Origin: Morella rubra
Lineage: Eukaryota; Streptophyta; Magnoliopsida; Fagales; Myricaceae
NCBI GenBank assembly: GCA_003952965.2
Contig: CM025849.1
Coordinates: 24,591,738-24,655,737 of the forward strand
Length of the DNA: 64,000 bases
Direction of reading: 5' to 3'
The notes under the pieces are model-generated. The model was not told the origin of the DNA. It was given only the letters and a program-made list of their open reading frames with translations, and ran no database searches. A program made the translations under genes and the position numbers. Positions 40,301 through 46,679 of this stretch are shown here, piece by piece; the first letter of the stretch is position 1; every line of letters starts with the position of its first letter.

Positions 40301-42892
40301 TAGGGCTTTGCTTAGGAAGTAGCTGTAGCGTTTTGCTTGTGAGCGTAATTGTTTGTGGAGGAATGTTGTTACGGAGAAGTTTGGATCTAAGGTGGGCAGG
40401 TGGAGGACCATTCAGAGGAGAGGTTCTAATGATGTTAGCCTTTGGAGGTATATCAGCAAGTGGGGGCATCTTTTTAATCAGTATATTTGGTTTGTGGTGG
40501 GCAGTGGTAATAGTGTTCGTTTCTGGAGCGATCTTTGGTGTGGAGATAGACCTTTGATGTTGGCTTTTCCACTTCTCTTCGCCATTGCTAGAGATAAGGG
40601 TGGTATGGTGGCAGATTATTGGGAGGGGAATGCAGGTTCGGGGGTTTGGAATGTCCAATTTGTTAGGGCAGCAAATGATTGGGAGCTTGAGGTTTTTCCA
40701 TCCTTTTTTAATCTCCCTTATGCCAAGGTTATTAGGAGTGGGGTTGACAACAGATTGTGCTGGTTGGGTTCCAAGTCCGGCAAGTTCTCGGTGAAGTCAA
40801 TGTATGGGCTTCTTTATGGCAGCCCCTATGTTTAGTTCCCTTGAAAACAGATTTGGCGATCCTTTGCTCCCATGAGAGTCTCCTTTGTGTGGGAGGCTAC
40901 CCATGGAAGAGTTCTGACCATCGACAATCTAAGGAGGAGGGGTCAATGTTTATTAGGTGGGTGTTTCCTTTGTAGATGTAATGGGGAATCTGTAAATCAA
41001 CTTGTTCTTCATTGTAAGGTGGCCAGGGACCTATGGGCTCATGTGCTTAAAATTACAGATTATTGTTGGGTTATGCCTCCGAAGGTGGTTGATGTGTTGT
41101 TTTGCTAGGAGAGGCAGTTTGACAATCCACATGCTCTGATTGTGTGGAAATTGATCCCTTTGTGCATTTGGTGGACTCTCTGGAAGGAGGGGAATGATAG
41201 ATGCTTGAGAACACTTTTTCATCTATTGAGGGGTTGAGGGGCAAGCTGATGAGTTCTCTATTTTCTTGGGCCACAACTGTGTTGGGTTTTCGCTTCTGTG
41301 ATTTTTTTGATTATTAGTTTTGTAGCTTGTTTGGCTTAGGTTTCAGTATAGCTCTTTGTACTGTTCCTTCTTTGATTTTTTTTAATAAAGTTTTCCTTAC
41401 TTATAAAAAAAAAGAGAAGGTATTCTTGAAAAGATTCCCCCCCCCCCCCTCTTTCTTACGTGTAAGTGTTTCTCCTCCCACCCACCCAATATCCTTTCAT
41501 CTACTACTCCACAGGACTAAAAACACTTTTTTGCAGCAATAATCACAACCAACATCGAGTCATAAGTGATTTTTTGAACTTCCAGGATCACTAAATGTAA
41601 ATAGAAGGGAGCAAGTAATACACACAAGAGAACAATCTAAGAAGCAGAGCCAATATAATTGGTTTCCAGATAGTTTCCACACTCAAAAATTCATGGCAAT
41701 TTAAGTGAAACAAGGCCCACTTCGACTTAAGCACCATATTAGAAAGGAAGTGGACCCTAGAAGCTGCCTACTACAAATCCAATCATATAAACCAGTAACT
41801 ATGACACCTGATCATAGCAGAAAAGGAACTGGAAATGTCAGAGAATGGTAAAAGTGAGCCTCGAAAAAAACCTAGCTATAAAGACCCTATGGGTAACCAA
41901 ATACCTCAAATGATAGCAAATTGAAGGCAAGTATACAGCGACGAAGAAACATCCCAAGGTTGCTACCAGGGTCCAAAATAATCCGGTCATCTTCCATAAC
42001 ACCAGATTCATTGCCTCCAAGGATCCCTAACCAACATTATACCAAAGCCAATTACCTATAGGAATGTGGGGGAGGAAAAGACCATGAAAAAAGAAAGAAA
42101 AGGAGACACCGATGACAACACAGTGATGATTAAAACCAACTCACCCCGCATTTCGGTGAAGAAGTTGAACAAATCATCAGGTGATGACAGAGATGATAGC
42201 TTGCTTGTTAAATGATCAATGAACCGATGATTTGATAGGCCACAAACTTGCTTCAGTTGACTTATAAGTTCATCCAGTTTCAGCTCCAAAATATCATCAC
42301 ATGACTGCAAGGCAAACAAAAAAAAAAGGGGGAATGAAAAACACACCACCCCCAAAAAAAAAAAAAATAGCCTGAACCAAATCTAAAAACTTAAACGATA
42401 GTTTGAAACTATTTATTGACTCAAAAAAAAGGGGGACGGAGAGCAAAAAAGCACTGCCAAAAGAGTATCCAGAGAAATACTCTTGGAATCAGTCCATTGC
42501 AGCGCAGGTAAAACAAAAACTAGTGCACCCGCCACTGTTCTGCGTAGGCTTCCATTAATTCTAGAGTATAATACCGCAAATAATAAGTGGCATTAGGTTC
42601 CAATTTTAGTTTCTGTGCTATCCAGGGCCGTAAATTAGCAAGGAACAAGAATAATCAGAAAAATATGAACAAAACTAATTAGAATTTGAACCTTACTGAG
42701 AGAGATTGTATTAGTATGTACCTTGGTGAGAGCCAAGAGGAACAAGCCAAGGTGGTTGTGCTGAGCGACCGAGGAGAACGGGAACGGCACAGAGATTTGT
42801 GGTGACGGAGAGTAGATCTGAAGCAGTAAGCATAGCGAGACTTTGTGTGGCGTGATAGCGAACGCGGCTGGCGGTTTCACAATCCCGGGCAT
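10205..42892 (-). CDS. APC5: APC/C subunit 5 (anaphase-promoting complex subunit 5)
   Basis: APC5 is a scaffold subunit of the anaphase-promoting complex/cyclosome, the nuclear and cytosolic E3 ubiquitin ligase that marks cyclins and securin for proteasomal breakdown. With APC1 and APC4 it forms the platform linking the catalytic and TPR lobes. Twenty coding exons (listed separately) join with consistent phase. Recognisable stretches are [20 protein letters not shown] (start), [69 protein letters not shown] (TPR-like Apc5 domain), [14 protein letters not shown] and [16 protein letters not shown] TPR repeats near the end. Start: the ATG at 42892 gives the family N terminus. One base is missing in exon 20 near 10314. 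As read, the protein is 907 residues, ending at 10246; the other frame continues to a stop at 10205, for about 921. The large introns hold transposons. Confidence 0.96.
10363..10936 (-). other. APC5 intron 19
   Basis: 574-bp intron between exons 19 and 20, on the minus strand. Nothing beyond A/T-rich sequence was recognised. Confidence 0.7.
10937..11004 (-). CDS. APC5: APC5 exon 19
   Basis: Acceptor CTTCAG, reads [20 protein letters not shown] and ends LE, donor GTAAAG. 68 bp. Confidence 0.92.
11005..12003 (-). other. APC5 intron 18, distal part
   Basis: A/T-rich intronic sequence with an A run at 11070-11092. No coding sequence or clear repeat. Confidence 0.5.
12004..13490 (+). mobile_element. 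Possible small LTR element in APC5 intron 18
   Basis: A ~105-bp stretch at 12006-12112 ('ccatgagctgta...ccctaaca') is followed at once by 'aggtatcagatc', close to the tRNA-Met primer site of copia elements. A diverged partner lies at 13389-13485 ('ccatgagctgtg...tctcaaaca'). No pol sequence is seen between them. The inner part is GC-rich at 12960-13370, with minus-strand ORFs of no recognised family. The TRIM or solo-LTR interpretation is tentative. Confidence 0.35.
13290..13306. repeat. Alternating GC run
   Basis: The word 'gcgcgcgcgc' sits in a C/G-rich patch, a local purine-pyrimidine alternation. Low complexity, no assigned role. Confidence 0.5.
13678..13942 (-). CDS. APC5: APC5 exon 18
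   Basis: Acceptor TTTCAG, starts [20 protein letters not shown], ends [12 protein letters not shown] plus one base, donor GTATAG. 265 bp. The best conserved TPR part of the gene. Confidence 0.95.
14502..14600 (-). CDS. APC5: APC5 exon 17
   Basis: Acceptor TTGCAG, reads [20 protein letters not shown] and ends LLLLAEIHK, donor GTAAAG. 99 bp. Confidence 0.93.
15098..15239 (-). CDS. APC5: APC5 exon 16
   Basis: Acceptor TATAG, reads [20 protein letters not shown] and ends LLAANQFSE, donor GTTTGA. 142 bp. Confidence 0.92.
15333..15438 (-). CDS. APC5: APC5 exon 15
   Basis: Acceptor TTCTAG, reads [19 protein letters not shown] and ends LLHERALH plus two bases, donor GTAAGC. 106 bp. Confidence 0.93.
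15439..16600. other. APC5 intron 14, exon-proximal part
   Basis: Intron sequence between exon 15 and the copia LTR. It contains A runs and the 170-bp direct duplication listed separately. A 105-codon plus-strand ORF at 15714-16031 falls across an A run and the first repeat copy and looks accidental. Confidence 0.5.
15896..16285. repeat. ~170-bp direct duplication, two copies
   Basis: 15898-16068 and 16110-16285 both start 'caccatcatcagaatcattc' and stay alike to 'acattgatcaat', with small indels. They are separated by about 40 bp. Non-coding. Confidence 0.85.
16605..16858 (+). repeat. Copia-type 5' LTR (start uncertain)
   Basis: The right edge is fixed by the primer site at 16859. The last bases read 'aaagttatca', so the LTR ends in CA. 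The left edge is not resolved, and a TG start near 16617 is only a guess. It does not resemble the copia LTR at 25062-25266, so these are different families. Confidence 0.5.
16859..16870 (+). other. Copia primer-binding site
   Basis: A perfect TGGTATCAGAGC, complementary to initiator tRNA-Met, directly after the LTR end. The hallmark of plant Ty1/copia elements. Confidence 0.85.
16871..17822 (+). mobile_element. Copia leader and start of gag, cut off
   Basis: This is the untranslated leader after the primer site. A 33-bp tandem repeat ('cgtcgttgtcgcagctcttg') lies at 17088-17155. At 17768 an ATG opens MTSDK, in the place expected for gag, and the sequence is cut at 17823 by another LTR. ORFs across the leader in several frames are not convincing genes. 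Confidence 0.5.
17823..18600 (-). repeat. Gypsy-type LTR, minus orientation
   Basis: The edge at 17823 is 'tgttaggatcc' (minus: GGATCCTAACA, CA end). A minus-strand TATA motif (CCTATATAAGC) is at 18186-18195. The far edge, near 18600, touches the minus-oriented RNase H fragment, so this is probably the 3' LTR of that element after loss of integrase. It interrupts the copia gag. Confidence 0.6.
18600..19405 (-). pseudogene. Gypsy RT to RNase H fragment (left arm)
   Basis: Read leftward, it shows [54 protein letters not shown], the catalytic [27 protein letters not shown] and the first residues of RNase H ([11 protein letters not shown]). It then breaks off beside the LTR. It is the mirror image of 19410-20118. 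Confidence 0.88.
19410..20550 (+). pseudogene. Gypsy RT and RNase H (right arm)
   Basis: The same RT segment as the left arm, in the opposite direction, with frameshifts: [19 protein letters not shown]-type active site near 19649, [20 protein letters not shown]. It continues into RNase H with [14 protein letters not shown] residues and [17 protein letters not shown] at about 20360-20425. Confidence 0.88.
20551..21700 (+). pseudogene. Gypsy integrase and pol C terminus
   Basis: Pieces in all three frames: [19 protein letters not shown] (zinc region end), [14 protein letters not shown] (first Asp), [19 protein letters not shown] (second Asp), [19 protein letters not shown] (Glu region), then [20 protein letters not shown] and [12 protein letters not shown], the GPF/Y tail. 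Stops and shifts rule out function. The matching 3' LTR is not found. Confidence 0.88.
21701..22470. other. Unclassified stretch with a 114-codon ORF
   Basis: This follows the gypsy pol end. A plus-strand ORF at 22115-22459 is rich in Ser, Thr, His and Asn and contains [21 protein letters not shown] do not recognise it, and it matches none of the element domains here. It may be a captured fragment or chance. Confidence 0.3.
22480..22870 (-). pseudogene. Copia integrase core, inverted piece
   Basis: On the minus strand it reads [40 protein letters not shown] and, in other frames, the [20 protein letters not shown] region and a VPSGF end. This is the copia integrase from its first catalytic Asp onward. 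The continuation of the same protein lies on the plus strand from 23336. Confidence 0.85.
22962..23335. mobile_element. Tourist-like MITE copy 1
   Basis: Starts near 'gggacatgtttgtt' and ends 'aaaacgaacatcc'. The interior is the family's 'ttcacaaaacaaacatccaa' sequence with A/T-rich filler. It sits at the breakpoint inside the copia integrase. The target duplication is unclear. Confidence 0.7.
23336..25061 (+). pseudogene. Copia integrase end, RT and RNase H
   Basis: In order: [17 protein letters not shown] (integrase end), [20 protein letters not shown] and [18 protein letters not shown] with [13 protein letters not shown] (RT), [10 protein letters not shown] at 24171-24200 where the family has YxDD, then [20 protein letters not shown] and [20 protein letters not shown] (RNase H). 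The second catalytic Asp is His, and stops break the frame, so the element is dead. Confidence 0.9.
25051..25061 (+). other. Copia polypurine tract
   Basis: 'atttgaggggatg' lies directly before the LTR start 'tgttaaggag', the standard place and form for copia. Confidence 0.7.
25062..25266 (+). repeat. Copia 3' LTR
   Basis: Begins TGTTAAGGAG after the purine tract and ends GGTATTCA (TG...CA), 205 bp. It contains 'ctataaatag' and 'tatataagag', promoter-like words. Confidence 0.75.
25267..25812. other. APC5 intron 14, 5' part
   Basis: Between the copia LTR and exon 14. A/T-rich, no gene or clear repeat. Confidence 0.5.
25813..25880 (-). CDS. APC5: APC5 exon 14
   Basis: Acceptor CCTCAG, reads [20 protein letters not shown] and ends YK plus one base, donor GTCAGA. 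68 bp. The next intron is 10.4 kb. Confidence 0.93.
25994..26053 (-). CDS. APC5: APC5 exon 13
   Basis: Acceptor GATCAG, reads [19 protein letters not shown], donor GTAATT. 60 bp. Confidence 0.93.
26054..27087. other. APC5 intron 12
   Basis: 1.03-kb intron. No element or ORF recognised. Confidence 0.6.
27088..27350 (-). CDS. APC5: APC5 exon 12
   Basis: Acceptor TTCAG, starts [20 protein letters not shown], ends [10 protein letters not shown] plus two bases, donor GTGATC. 263 bp. Confidence 0.94.
27455..27532 (-). CDS. APC5: APC5 exon 11
   Basis: Acceptor GTGCAG, reads [20 protein letters not shown] and ends PINVCK, donor GTAATA. 78 bp. Confidence 0.93.
27900..28148 (-). CDS. APC5: APC5 exon 10
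   Basis: Acceptor GTGCAG, starts [20 protein letters not shown], ends AQAKFEMT, donor GTAAGC. 249 bp. Confidence 0.94.
28149..29274. other. APC5 intron 9, 3' part
   Basis: No coding sequence beyond chance ORFs. T and A runs only. Confidence 0.5.
29275..29712. mobile_element. Tourist-like MITE copy 2
   Basis: Starts GGGCATGTTCGTTTG after TTA and ends AAAACGAACATCCCC. It has the same interior as the copies at 22962 and 43450. It carries a T/G homopolymer run at 29643-29672. The right target trinucleotide is not preserved. Confidence 0.8.
29713..30670. repeat. GC-rich insertion in APC5 intron 9 with a 68-bp tandem duplication
   Basis: A C/G-rich block (29880-30480) sits between A/T-rich flanks. 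It includes two nearly identical 68-bp units, 30053-30120 and 30121-30188, both starting 'ctaccccaggtgccttgagt'. Minus-strand ORFs (30052-29867, 30474-30121) are Gly/Arg/Leu-rich and unrecognised. The flanks look weakly inverted, so a non-autonomous DNA transposon carrying foreign sequence is possible. Confidence 0.5.
30865..30897 (-). CDS. APC5: APC5 exon 9 (33-bp microexon)
   Basis: Acceptor TGTAG, reads [11 protein letters not shown], donor GTAAAC. It is exactly 11 codons in phase 0, matching the conserved APC5 segment between exons 8 and 10. Confidence 0.92.
31262..31391 (-). CDS. APC5: APC5 exon 8
   Basis: Acceptor TAAAG, chosen over the nearby TGCAG because only TAAAG keeps the frame (SAGTEG). 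Reads [20 protein letters not shown] and ends KQALE, donor GTGAGC. 130 bp. Confidence 0.92.
31853..32045 (-). repeat. TRIM 3' LTR
   Basis: 193-bp partner of 32493-32696. The outer edge is 'tgtcaaat' on the plus strand. Confidence 0.82.
32479..32492 (-). other. TRIM primer-binding site
   Basis: The minus strand reads TATGGTATCAGATCC, starting at the inner edge of the 5' LTR. Confidence 0.8.
32493..32696 (-). repeat. TRIM 5' LTR
   Basis: 204 bp, aligned with 31853-32045 over its length (shared words 'acacaaat', 'tacaaggaaataatata', 'aatcatataaggaaag'). Confidence 0.82.
32697..33790. repeat. Possible foldback element in APC5 intron 7
   Basis: Words at 32770-32820 ('tttgattacaccccatatc', 'tcaatcaatgctgac') recur inverted at about 33735-33793. 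The centre holds A-rich sequence and a G-rich block (33300-33480). The right end abuts the LINE tail. Confidence 0.4.
33791..35820 (-). mobile_element. LINE 3' fragment in APC5 intron 7
   Basis: A T run at 33799-33812 is the poly(A) tail of a minus-strand insertion. Upstream on that strand come zf-RVT sequence ([20 protein letters not shown], 34360-34136), [16 protein letters not shown] (34598-34416) and the RT end with [18 protein letters not shown] (35818-35555). It is 5'-truncated at about 35820, 56 bp from the exon 7 donor. A MITE splits it at 34743-35136. Confidence 0.88.
34743..35136. mobile_element. Tourist-like MITE copy 3
   Basis: Flanked by TTA on both sides (34740-34742 and 35137-35139). 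Ends are GGTGATGTTCGTTTTA and GCAAACAAACATGCCC. Inserted in the LINE, so it is younger than it. Confidence 0.88.
35877..35962 (-). CDS. APC5: APC5 exon 7
   Basis: Acceptor TGTAG, reads [20 protein letters not shown] and ends HRYFDY plus two bases, donor GTAAAT. 86 bp. A LINE copy begins only about 56 bp downstream of the donor. Confidence 0.93.
36076..36154 (-). CDS. APC5: APC5 exon 6
   Basis: Acceptor GGCAG, reads [17 protein letters not shown] and ends APELHR, donor GTAAAT. 79 bp. Confidence 0.93.
36260..36437 (-). CDS. APC5: APC5 exon 5
   Basis: Acceptor ATGCAG, reads [15 protein letters not shown] and later [20 protein letters not shown], donor GTAAAT. 178 bp. Confidence 0.93.
36936..37185 (-). 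CDS. APC5: APC5 exon 4
   Basis: Acceptor TGTAG, starts [18 protein letters not shown], ends at ...LFGLVE plus one base, donor GTATAA. 250 bp. Confidence 0.95.
38019..38423. mobile_element. Tourist-like MITE copy 4
   Basis: TAA target duplication at 38016-38018 and 38424-38426. Ends are GGAGATGTTCGTTT and AAACAAACATGCCC. Lies in the 5' region of the hAT element. Confidence 0.9.
38635..38798. repeat. 28-bp minisatellite, 6 units
   Basis: Units begin 'ggttttgagcttg' at 38635, 38664, 38692, 38720, 38748 and 38776, each ending '..tttggcaatat' or a variant. It sits between the hAT end and its transposase. Confidence 0.85.
39012..40180 (+). pseudogene. hAT transposase remnant
   Basis: Read in several frames: BED zinc finger, then [40 protein letters not shown], and the hAT dimerisation region interrupted after NAS by the 181-bp MITE at 39789. 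Cut-and-paste transposases of this family act on short inverted ends with 8-bp target duplications. Multiple stops (for example at 39293 and about 39432) make it non-functional. Confidence 0.85.
39789..39969. mobile_element. 181-bp Tourist-like MITE (second subfamily)
   Basis: TTA target duplication at 39786-39788 and 39970-39972. The inverted ends GGGTCTGT... and ...ACAGACCC are perfect over 8 bp. Inserted in the hAT transposase. Confidence 0.88.
40251..41412 (+). mobile_element. LINE 3' fragment in APC5 intron 3
   Basis: Begins [15 protein letters not shown] (RT end), then the longest piece, 40353-40835, with [15 protein letters not shown], and 40872-41108 with [20 protein letters not shown] and [15 protein letters not shown], the zf-RVT domain (C-X2-C...H-X..C). 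It ends with an A-rich tail at 41402-41418. 5'-truncated and the same family as 33791-35820, but in the opposite orientation. Confidence 0.9.
41413..41904. other. APC5 intron 3, 5' part
   Basis: C run at 41439-41449, otherwise ordinary intron sequence with no element recognised. Confidence 0.5.
41905..42026 (-). CDS. APC5: APC5 exon 3
   Basis: Acceptor TTAG, reads [19 protein letters not shown] and ends LAFNLLSFE, donor GTATTT. 122 bp. The next intron is 4.7 kb and holds hAT and LINE copies. Confidence 0.93.
42145..42304 (-). CDS. APC5: APC5 exon 2
   Basis: Acceptor TTGCAG, starts [19 protein letters not shown], ends in MRG with a split Gly, donor GTGAGT. 160 bp. Confidence 0.95.
42722..42892 (-). 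CDS. APC5: APC5 exon 1
   Basis: Runs from ATG to ...LFLLALTK, followed by donor GTACAT. 171 bp, ends in phase 0. Contains [18 protein letters not shown], a conserved N-terminal stretch. Confidence 0.95.
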
Positions 42893-43449
42893 AATGAGAC
42901 TCCCTCCGGCAGATGTATGTGCGATAGAACTAGAGGATTGGTTCGTTTTTGGGTGGTCGGTAATTGTCAGAAGCAGAAGGTTAGAGGTTGAGATGGATCA
43001 AAAGTTGCAGGAGTGGTTACTTCGCTAGGGTTGGGAGGGAACGACAACGGGAATTCAAAAAGGAGCCGGGAAGAAAGAAGCTTTGTCCCTCCCGAAAATA
43101 AGGGTTAAATACTATTTTGGCCCTGATTTTTTACCATTTAAAAAAAATGGTCTTGGCGTTCTAAGGTTTTGCTCAGAGTTCTAAAATTTTAAGTTGGTTA
43201 AAATTTTAGACATAAAAGTTATGAAAAAGTGAGGAGAAAGAGTGAAAAAGTTTATAAGAGTTGATGAAAAAGTGATTTGAAAGAAATTTTTATAATAATG
43301 ATAAAATTTTGAGTCAAAATTTTGGTTGCTGAACACACTCTAAGACAGTCGTTTTAGATTTTCAGATTCATATTAGAAAATGAAAATTTCATCAGGAAAT
43401 ATTGGGAAATTGGAGTTTTATAAGAATGAAGAGAGTTTTACAAGAGTTA
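42893..43449. other. APC5 5' UTR and upstream region
   Basis: This lies upstream of the APC5 ATG on the minus strand. The GC-richer 42893-43085 is probably 5' UTR and core promoter. I see no clear TATA motif. From 43170 the sequence is MITE-like ('ttctaaaattttaag'). Confidence 0.45.
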
Positions 43450-43844
43450 GGGATGTTGTTTGTAAAAATATTCTAAGCTATAGAGAGATGCAATAAAATT
43501 CACAAAATTAATATCCAAAATCTCAAAAAATTCTACACAAATACTAATCCCTTTTACACAATCTCTAACAATTTTTCATACAAATTCTAATATCTTTTTA
43601 AAAAAATAATTCTAAGAAATATTCTCTCTTTATACTTTTTCACCTAACTCAATATTTTTTATTAAAAAATTACATCAAAACATCTATTACACCTTTTTTA
43701 CAAACTCCAATAAAAATCAAATATCTTTAAAATTTTACACCAACTTTTACACAAAAACTTATAAAACTCTAATATACATAAATATTTATAATTTTATCAA
43801 AAATCTTAAAAATTTTACAATTTTTTTTTATAAACGAACATCTC
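43450..43844. mobile_element. Tourist-like MITE copy 5
   Basis: TTA to the left (43447-43449) and TTG to the right (43845-43847). Ends are GGGATGTTGTTTGTAAAA and TAAACGAACATCTC. Confidence 0.8.
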
Positions 43845-43938
43845 TTGAAGGAAAAGGTTTGTGAAAATTTTGTAATATATTTGATGAAGACAAAGATTGT
43901 GAATATAAATGATTTTGAAATTCTGTATTCTTTTTTTA

Positions 43939-44119
43939 GGTGATATTTGTGTTTAATTATTAGAATTTTGGGGTGTTGGAATTGGTAAAAAAGTGAAAAG
44001 AGAGATGATTTGAATGAATGTTTTATATTTATTATAATAAAAATGGATGATTTGATAGGGAGAGAGAGAATATTTTGTAGTTATTATATTAGGCCAAAAT
44101 TTTGGCTAACAAACACCAC
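43939..44119. mobile_element. 181-bp Tourist-like MITE, second copy
   Basis: TTA duplication at 43936-43938 and 44120-44122. The interior ('ggtgaaaaagtgaaaagaga'-type word) resembles the copy at 39789-39969, and the length is identical. Confidence 0.75.
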
Positions 44120-44543
44120 TTAGTAGAATCAAAATATTCACTTTTAAAAAAAATCAAAAGGTAAAAATTTTCATAACCAAACAACAAAATATCACAAATT
44201 TCACACAAATTCCAACACACTTTCAAACCAACTTTAATATTTTTTTTCATAAAAAAAACTACATCAAATCATCTCTATCCTTACTTTTTAACAAACTTTA
44301 TTACTTTTACTTTAAAAAATTATATCAAATCCTCTAATTTCTTACTTTTTAATGAAATTCATTACTCTTTCATTAAGGCATTGTTTGTAAACCAAGATTT
44401 TTTAGAGATTTTTGAAATGTTGTGAAAATTGAGGTAGATTATAGTTTTATTAGGATTTTGAGAAAATATCAATAAAAGTATAATTTTATAGGAGTAGGTT
44501 AAAAAGTGAGGAGAATGATTTGAGTGAATTTTTTTTTATAAGT
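44120..44543. other. A/T-rich MITE-like debris
   Basis: Phrases such as 'caaatcatctct' and 'tttgtaaaccaagatttttt' recall the MITEs, but no paired ends could be fixed. Confidence 0.4.
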
Positions 44544-45026
44544 TAATTACACTTTATACCCACGTAGTTTGAGGGTCTTGACACTTTGTACCCTGTTTTT
44601 TTAATTTTGAAACATTTTACCCTCGTGGTTTGGGAGTCATGACATTTTACACCCCCATCAATTTATCTGTTATTTTTAATAGAAAAGTCAATCATAGACA
44701 AAACGCATGACTGATTTTTTGGGTGCAAGGTGTCTAAAAAATAAAAGAGCAGAACGCAAAGTGCAAAGTGTCAGACTACCCCCAAACCATATGCGTACAA
44801 AGTGTAACTAAGCCTTTTTGAATATTAGGGGCAAAATAAACAAGTGAGCCACATGCAGAACACGAGACTGACTTTTTCATTGGAAATAATGGATAATAAA
44901 CAGTGGGGTGCAAATTGAAAGAATCTCAAACTATGTGAGTGAAATGTCTTGAAATTGAAAGAACATGGTGAAAAGAGTTAGGGCCTCCAAACCATGTGGG
45001 CGTAAAAGAGTAATTAACCCTTTTTT
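44544..45026. repeat. Foldback element with ~200-bp inverted ends
   Basis: The left arm 'agttaattacactttatac' ... 'gtagtttgagggtcttgaca' is mirrored at the right by 'ccaaaccatgtgggcgtaaa' ... 'gagtaattaacccttttttat'. The arms are about 200 bp and imperfect. No coding sequence. Confidence 0.75.
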
Positions 45027-45899
45027 ATTGTAATCAAAAGTTTAAGTTTTCATTCATCTATAATTTTTTAACTAACTTTATATTAAGGAGGAGCTTAGGT
45101 TATCTTCAACTTGAAAGAATTTCTTTCATATCTTGTTGAATGTTTTGTCATCGTCAAAAAGTGAGATACTGTTAGTCCCAAGGTTATAAAATAATCTTTT
45201 TACAATTGATTTTAGTGCTAACAAACCATTAAATCTCATTTCAAGATAAACTTCTAAAAGTTTGATTTAATGAAAATATTAATGAACATTTGAATCTAGA
45301 TGATTAATGCAAAATATGATTTTATTATATTTTATAATAAAAATTAACGAGCCAACTACAATGTCACTCAATAATATTTATATAACATCTTATGTCACGT
45401 TATATTACTCAATAAATAAATATAAACATGTAACATCTAAATAACTATTATTCAAATAAATAATTTTTTAGACATTATTTTTACTGGTGCTACGTACAAC
45501 AACTTGTAGCGTCTCTAAAGGAGAACATCTCGTAGTTGGTCAGCCATGGGCGGCCGCCTTCTGCGGGGTTGATTTCGAGAGTGAGATTTCCTAACATGTG
45601 GAAGCTACCTTCAGCGGATGGGAAGTGACTTGGCGGGCCGAGACTGTCCTAGATCTTTTAAGATTCTGAGGCCTTTAGGCAAGGCCAACTGGGCGTGCAC
45701 TTTCTTTTAACCCGTAGGTTTTCTAATTGTCAGTTTCAGAAATGCCAGAGCAGTGAAGGAAGACGAAGGCGTGAGAGAGGTGGGTAATTTGCTGTATATT
45801 CACCGTTGTTGAAAGAATACAAGCAATGAACTGATATATAACGAAACGAGAGAATCGAATCTTTCTAACCGCCTAACAAACTAAGAAAACGCTAGAAGC
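45027..45899. other. Intergenic stretch, nothing recognised
   Basis: A/T-rich to 45480, then a GC-richer patch (45480-45720). No gene or repeat supported. Confidence 0.45.
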
Positions 45900-46618
45900 A
45901 GAGCAATATACACTTAAGAAAAGAGAAAGAAAATAAGAAACAAATATCAACTGAAGCACGTGGAAGCATATGTGGCAGTCAGCCCCTTCTTGCTGTGCTG
46001 TGTGTGCACGTCGTCGTCTACAGGCCCATGCAAAGGTGCTGCTGGTGCTGTAGGCGTTAAAACTAATGTTTCGTTTGGGTCGAACCGGGCCGATATTTTT
46101 ATACCCATCACCCACCATTGCAACCTCTTGGGAAATGTCCAGGCTTGCCTCAACTATAAAAATATATTTTCTTTTGGTCAACATTCTCCTGTATGAAGTC
46201 TACAACACTTGGTCCAAGGGATAACTTGAAAAGTTGCTTAGGAAGGACACCACCAGAAGTCGGGCCTCAAGGTGATATAAAATTACTATGCTTCTTTTGT
46301 GGATCATCTCCATTACCTCCTTGGACTCGATGGTCGACGCTTTTCTTTTCCTATTTTGCTCGAAAAAGAAATATTGTTTTGTTGCGGCCTTCGTTTAATA
46401 ATTGTAACTCTTTCAATCAAGTCTGAGATATGCTTGAGATGATGGCTACATATTTGATCGTAAATTTTTGGGCTCAAGTCTTCTTCAAACCTTCGAGCTT
46501 TCTTTTCCTCATAGGAATGAGATACATAGCAAACGGGAGAGCTGTCAGGTTTGTCAAAATTGTAACTTGGTTCTTTGATTTGGGATTTCTTCTTAAACAA
46601 CTTAGGCCATGTTTTCAA
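45900..46618 (-). pseudogene. Ty3/gypsy gag fragment
   Basis: The minus strand shows ARRFEEDLSPKIYDQICSHH then LIERVTIIKRR, the C-terminal part of a gypsy capsid domain. After a gap comes YFYSGKPGHFPRGC (about 46190-46120), a CCHC knuckle whose first two Cys are altered. A solitary fragment with no LTR or pol nearby. Confidence 0.6.
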
Positions 46619-46679
46619 ATGTTGTGAAAATTAAGGAGATAAAAATTTTATTTGGTTTTGTGAGATAATAGTGTAAAAT

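Noticed and set aside
40227-40658. Minus-strand ORF of 143 codons
   Set aside because: Pro/Thr/Ser-rich shadow of the LINE frame at 40353-40835.
42843-43028. Plus-strand ORF of 61 codons
   Set aside because: It is the antisense of APC5 exon 1 and its 5' UTR.
45530-45570. GC-rich word 'ggcggccgcc' that looks like a cloning site
   Set aside because: It contains a NotI site but has no vector sequence around it; a single occurrence in plant DNA is unremarkable.
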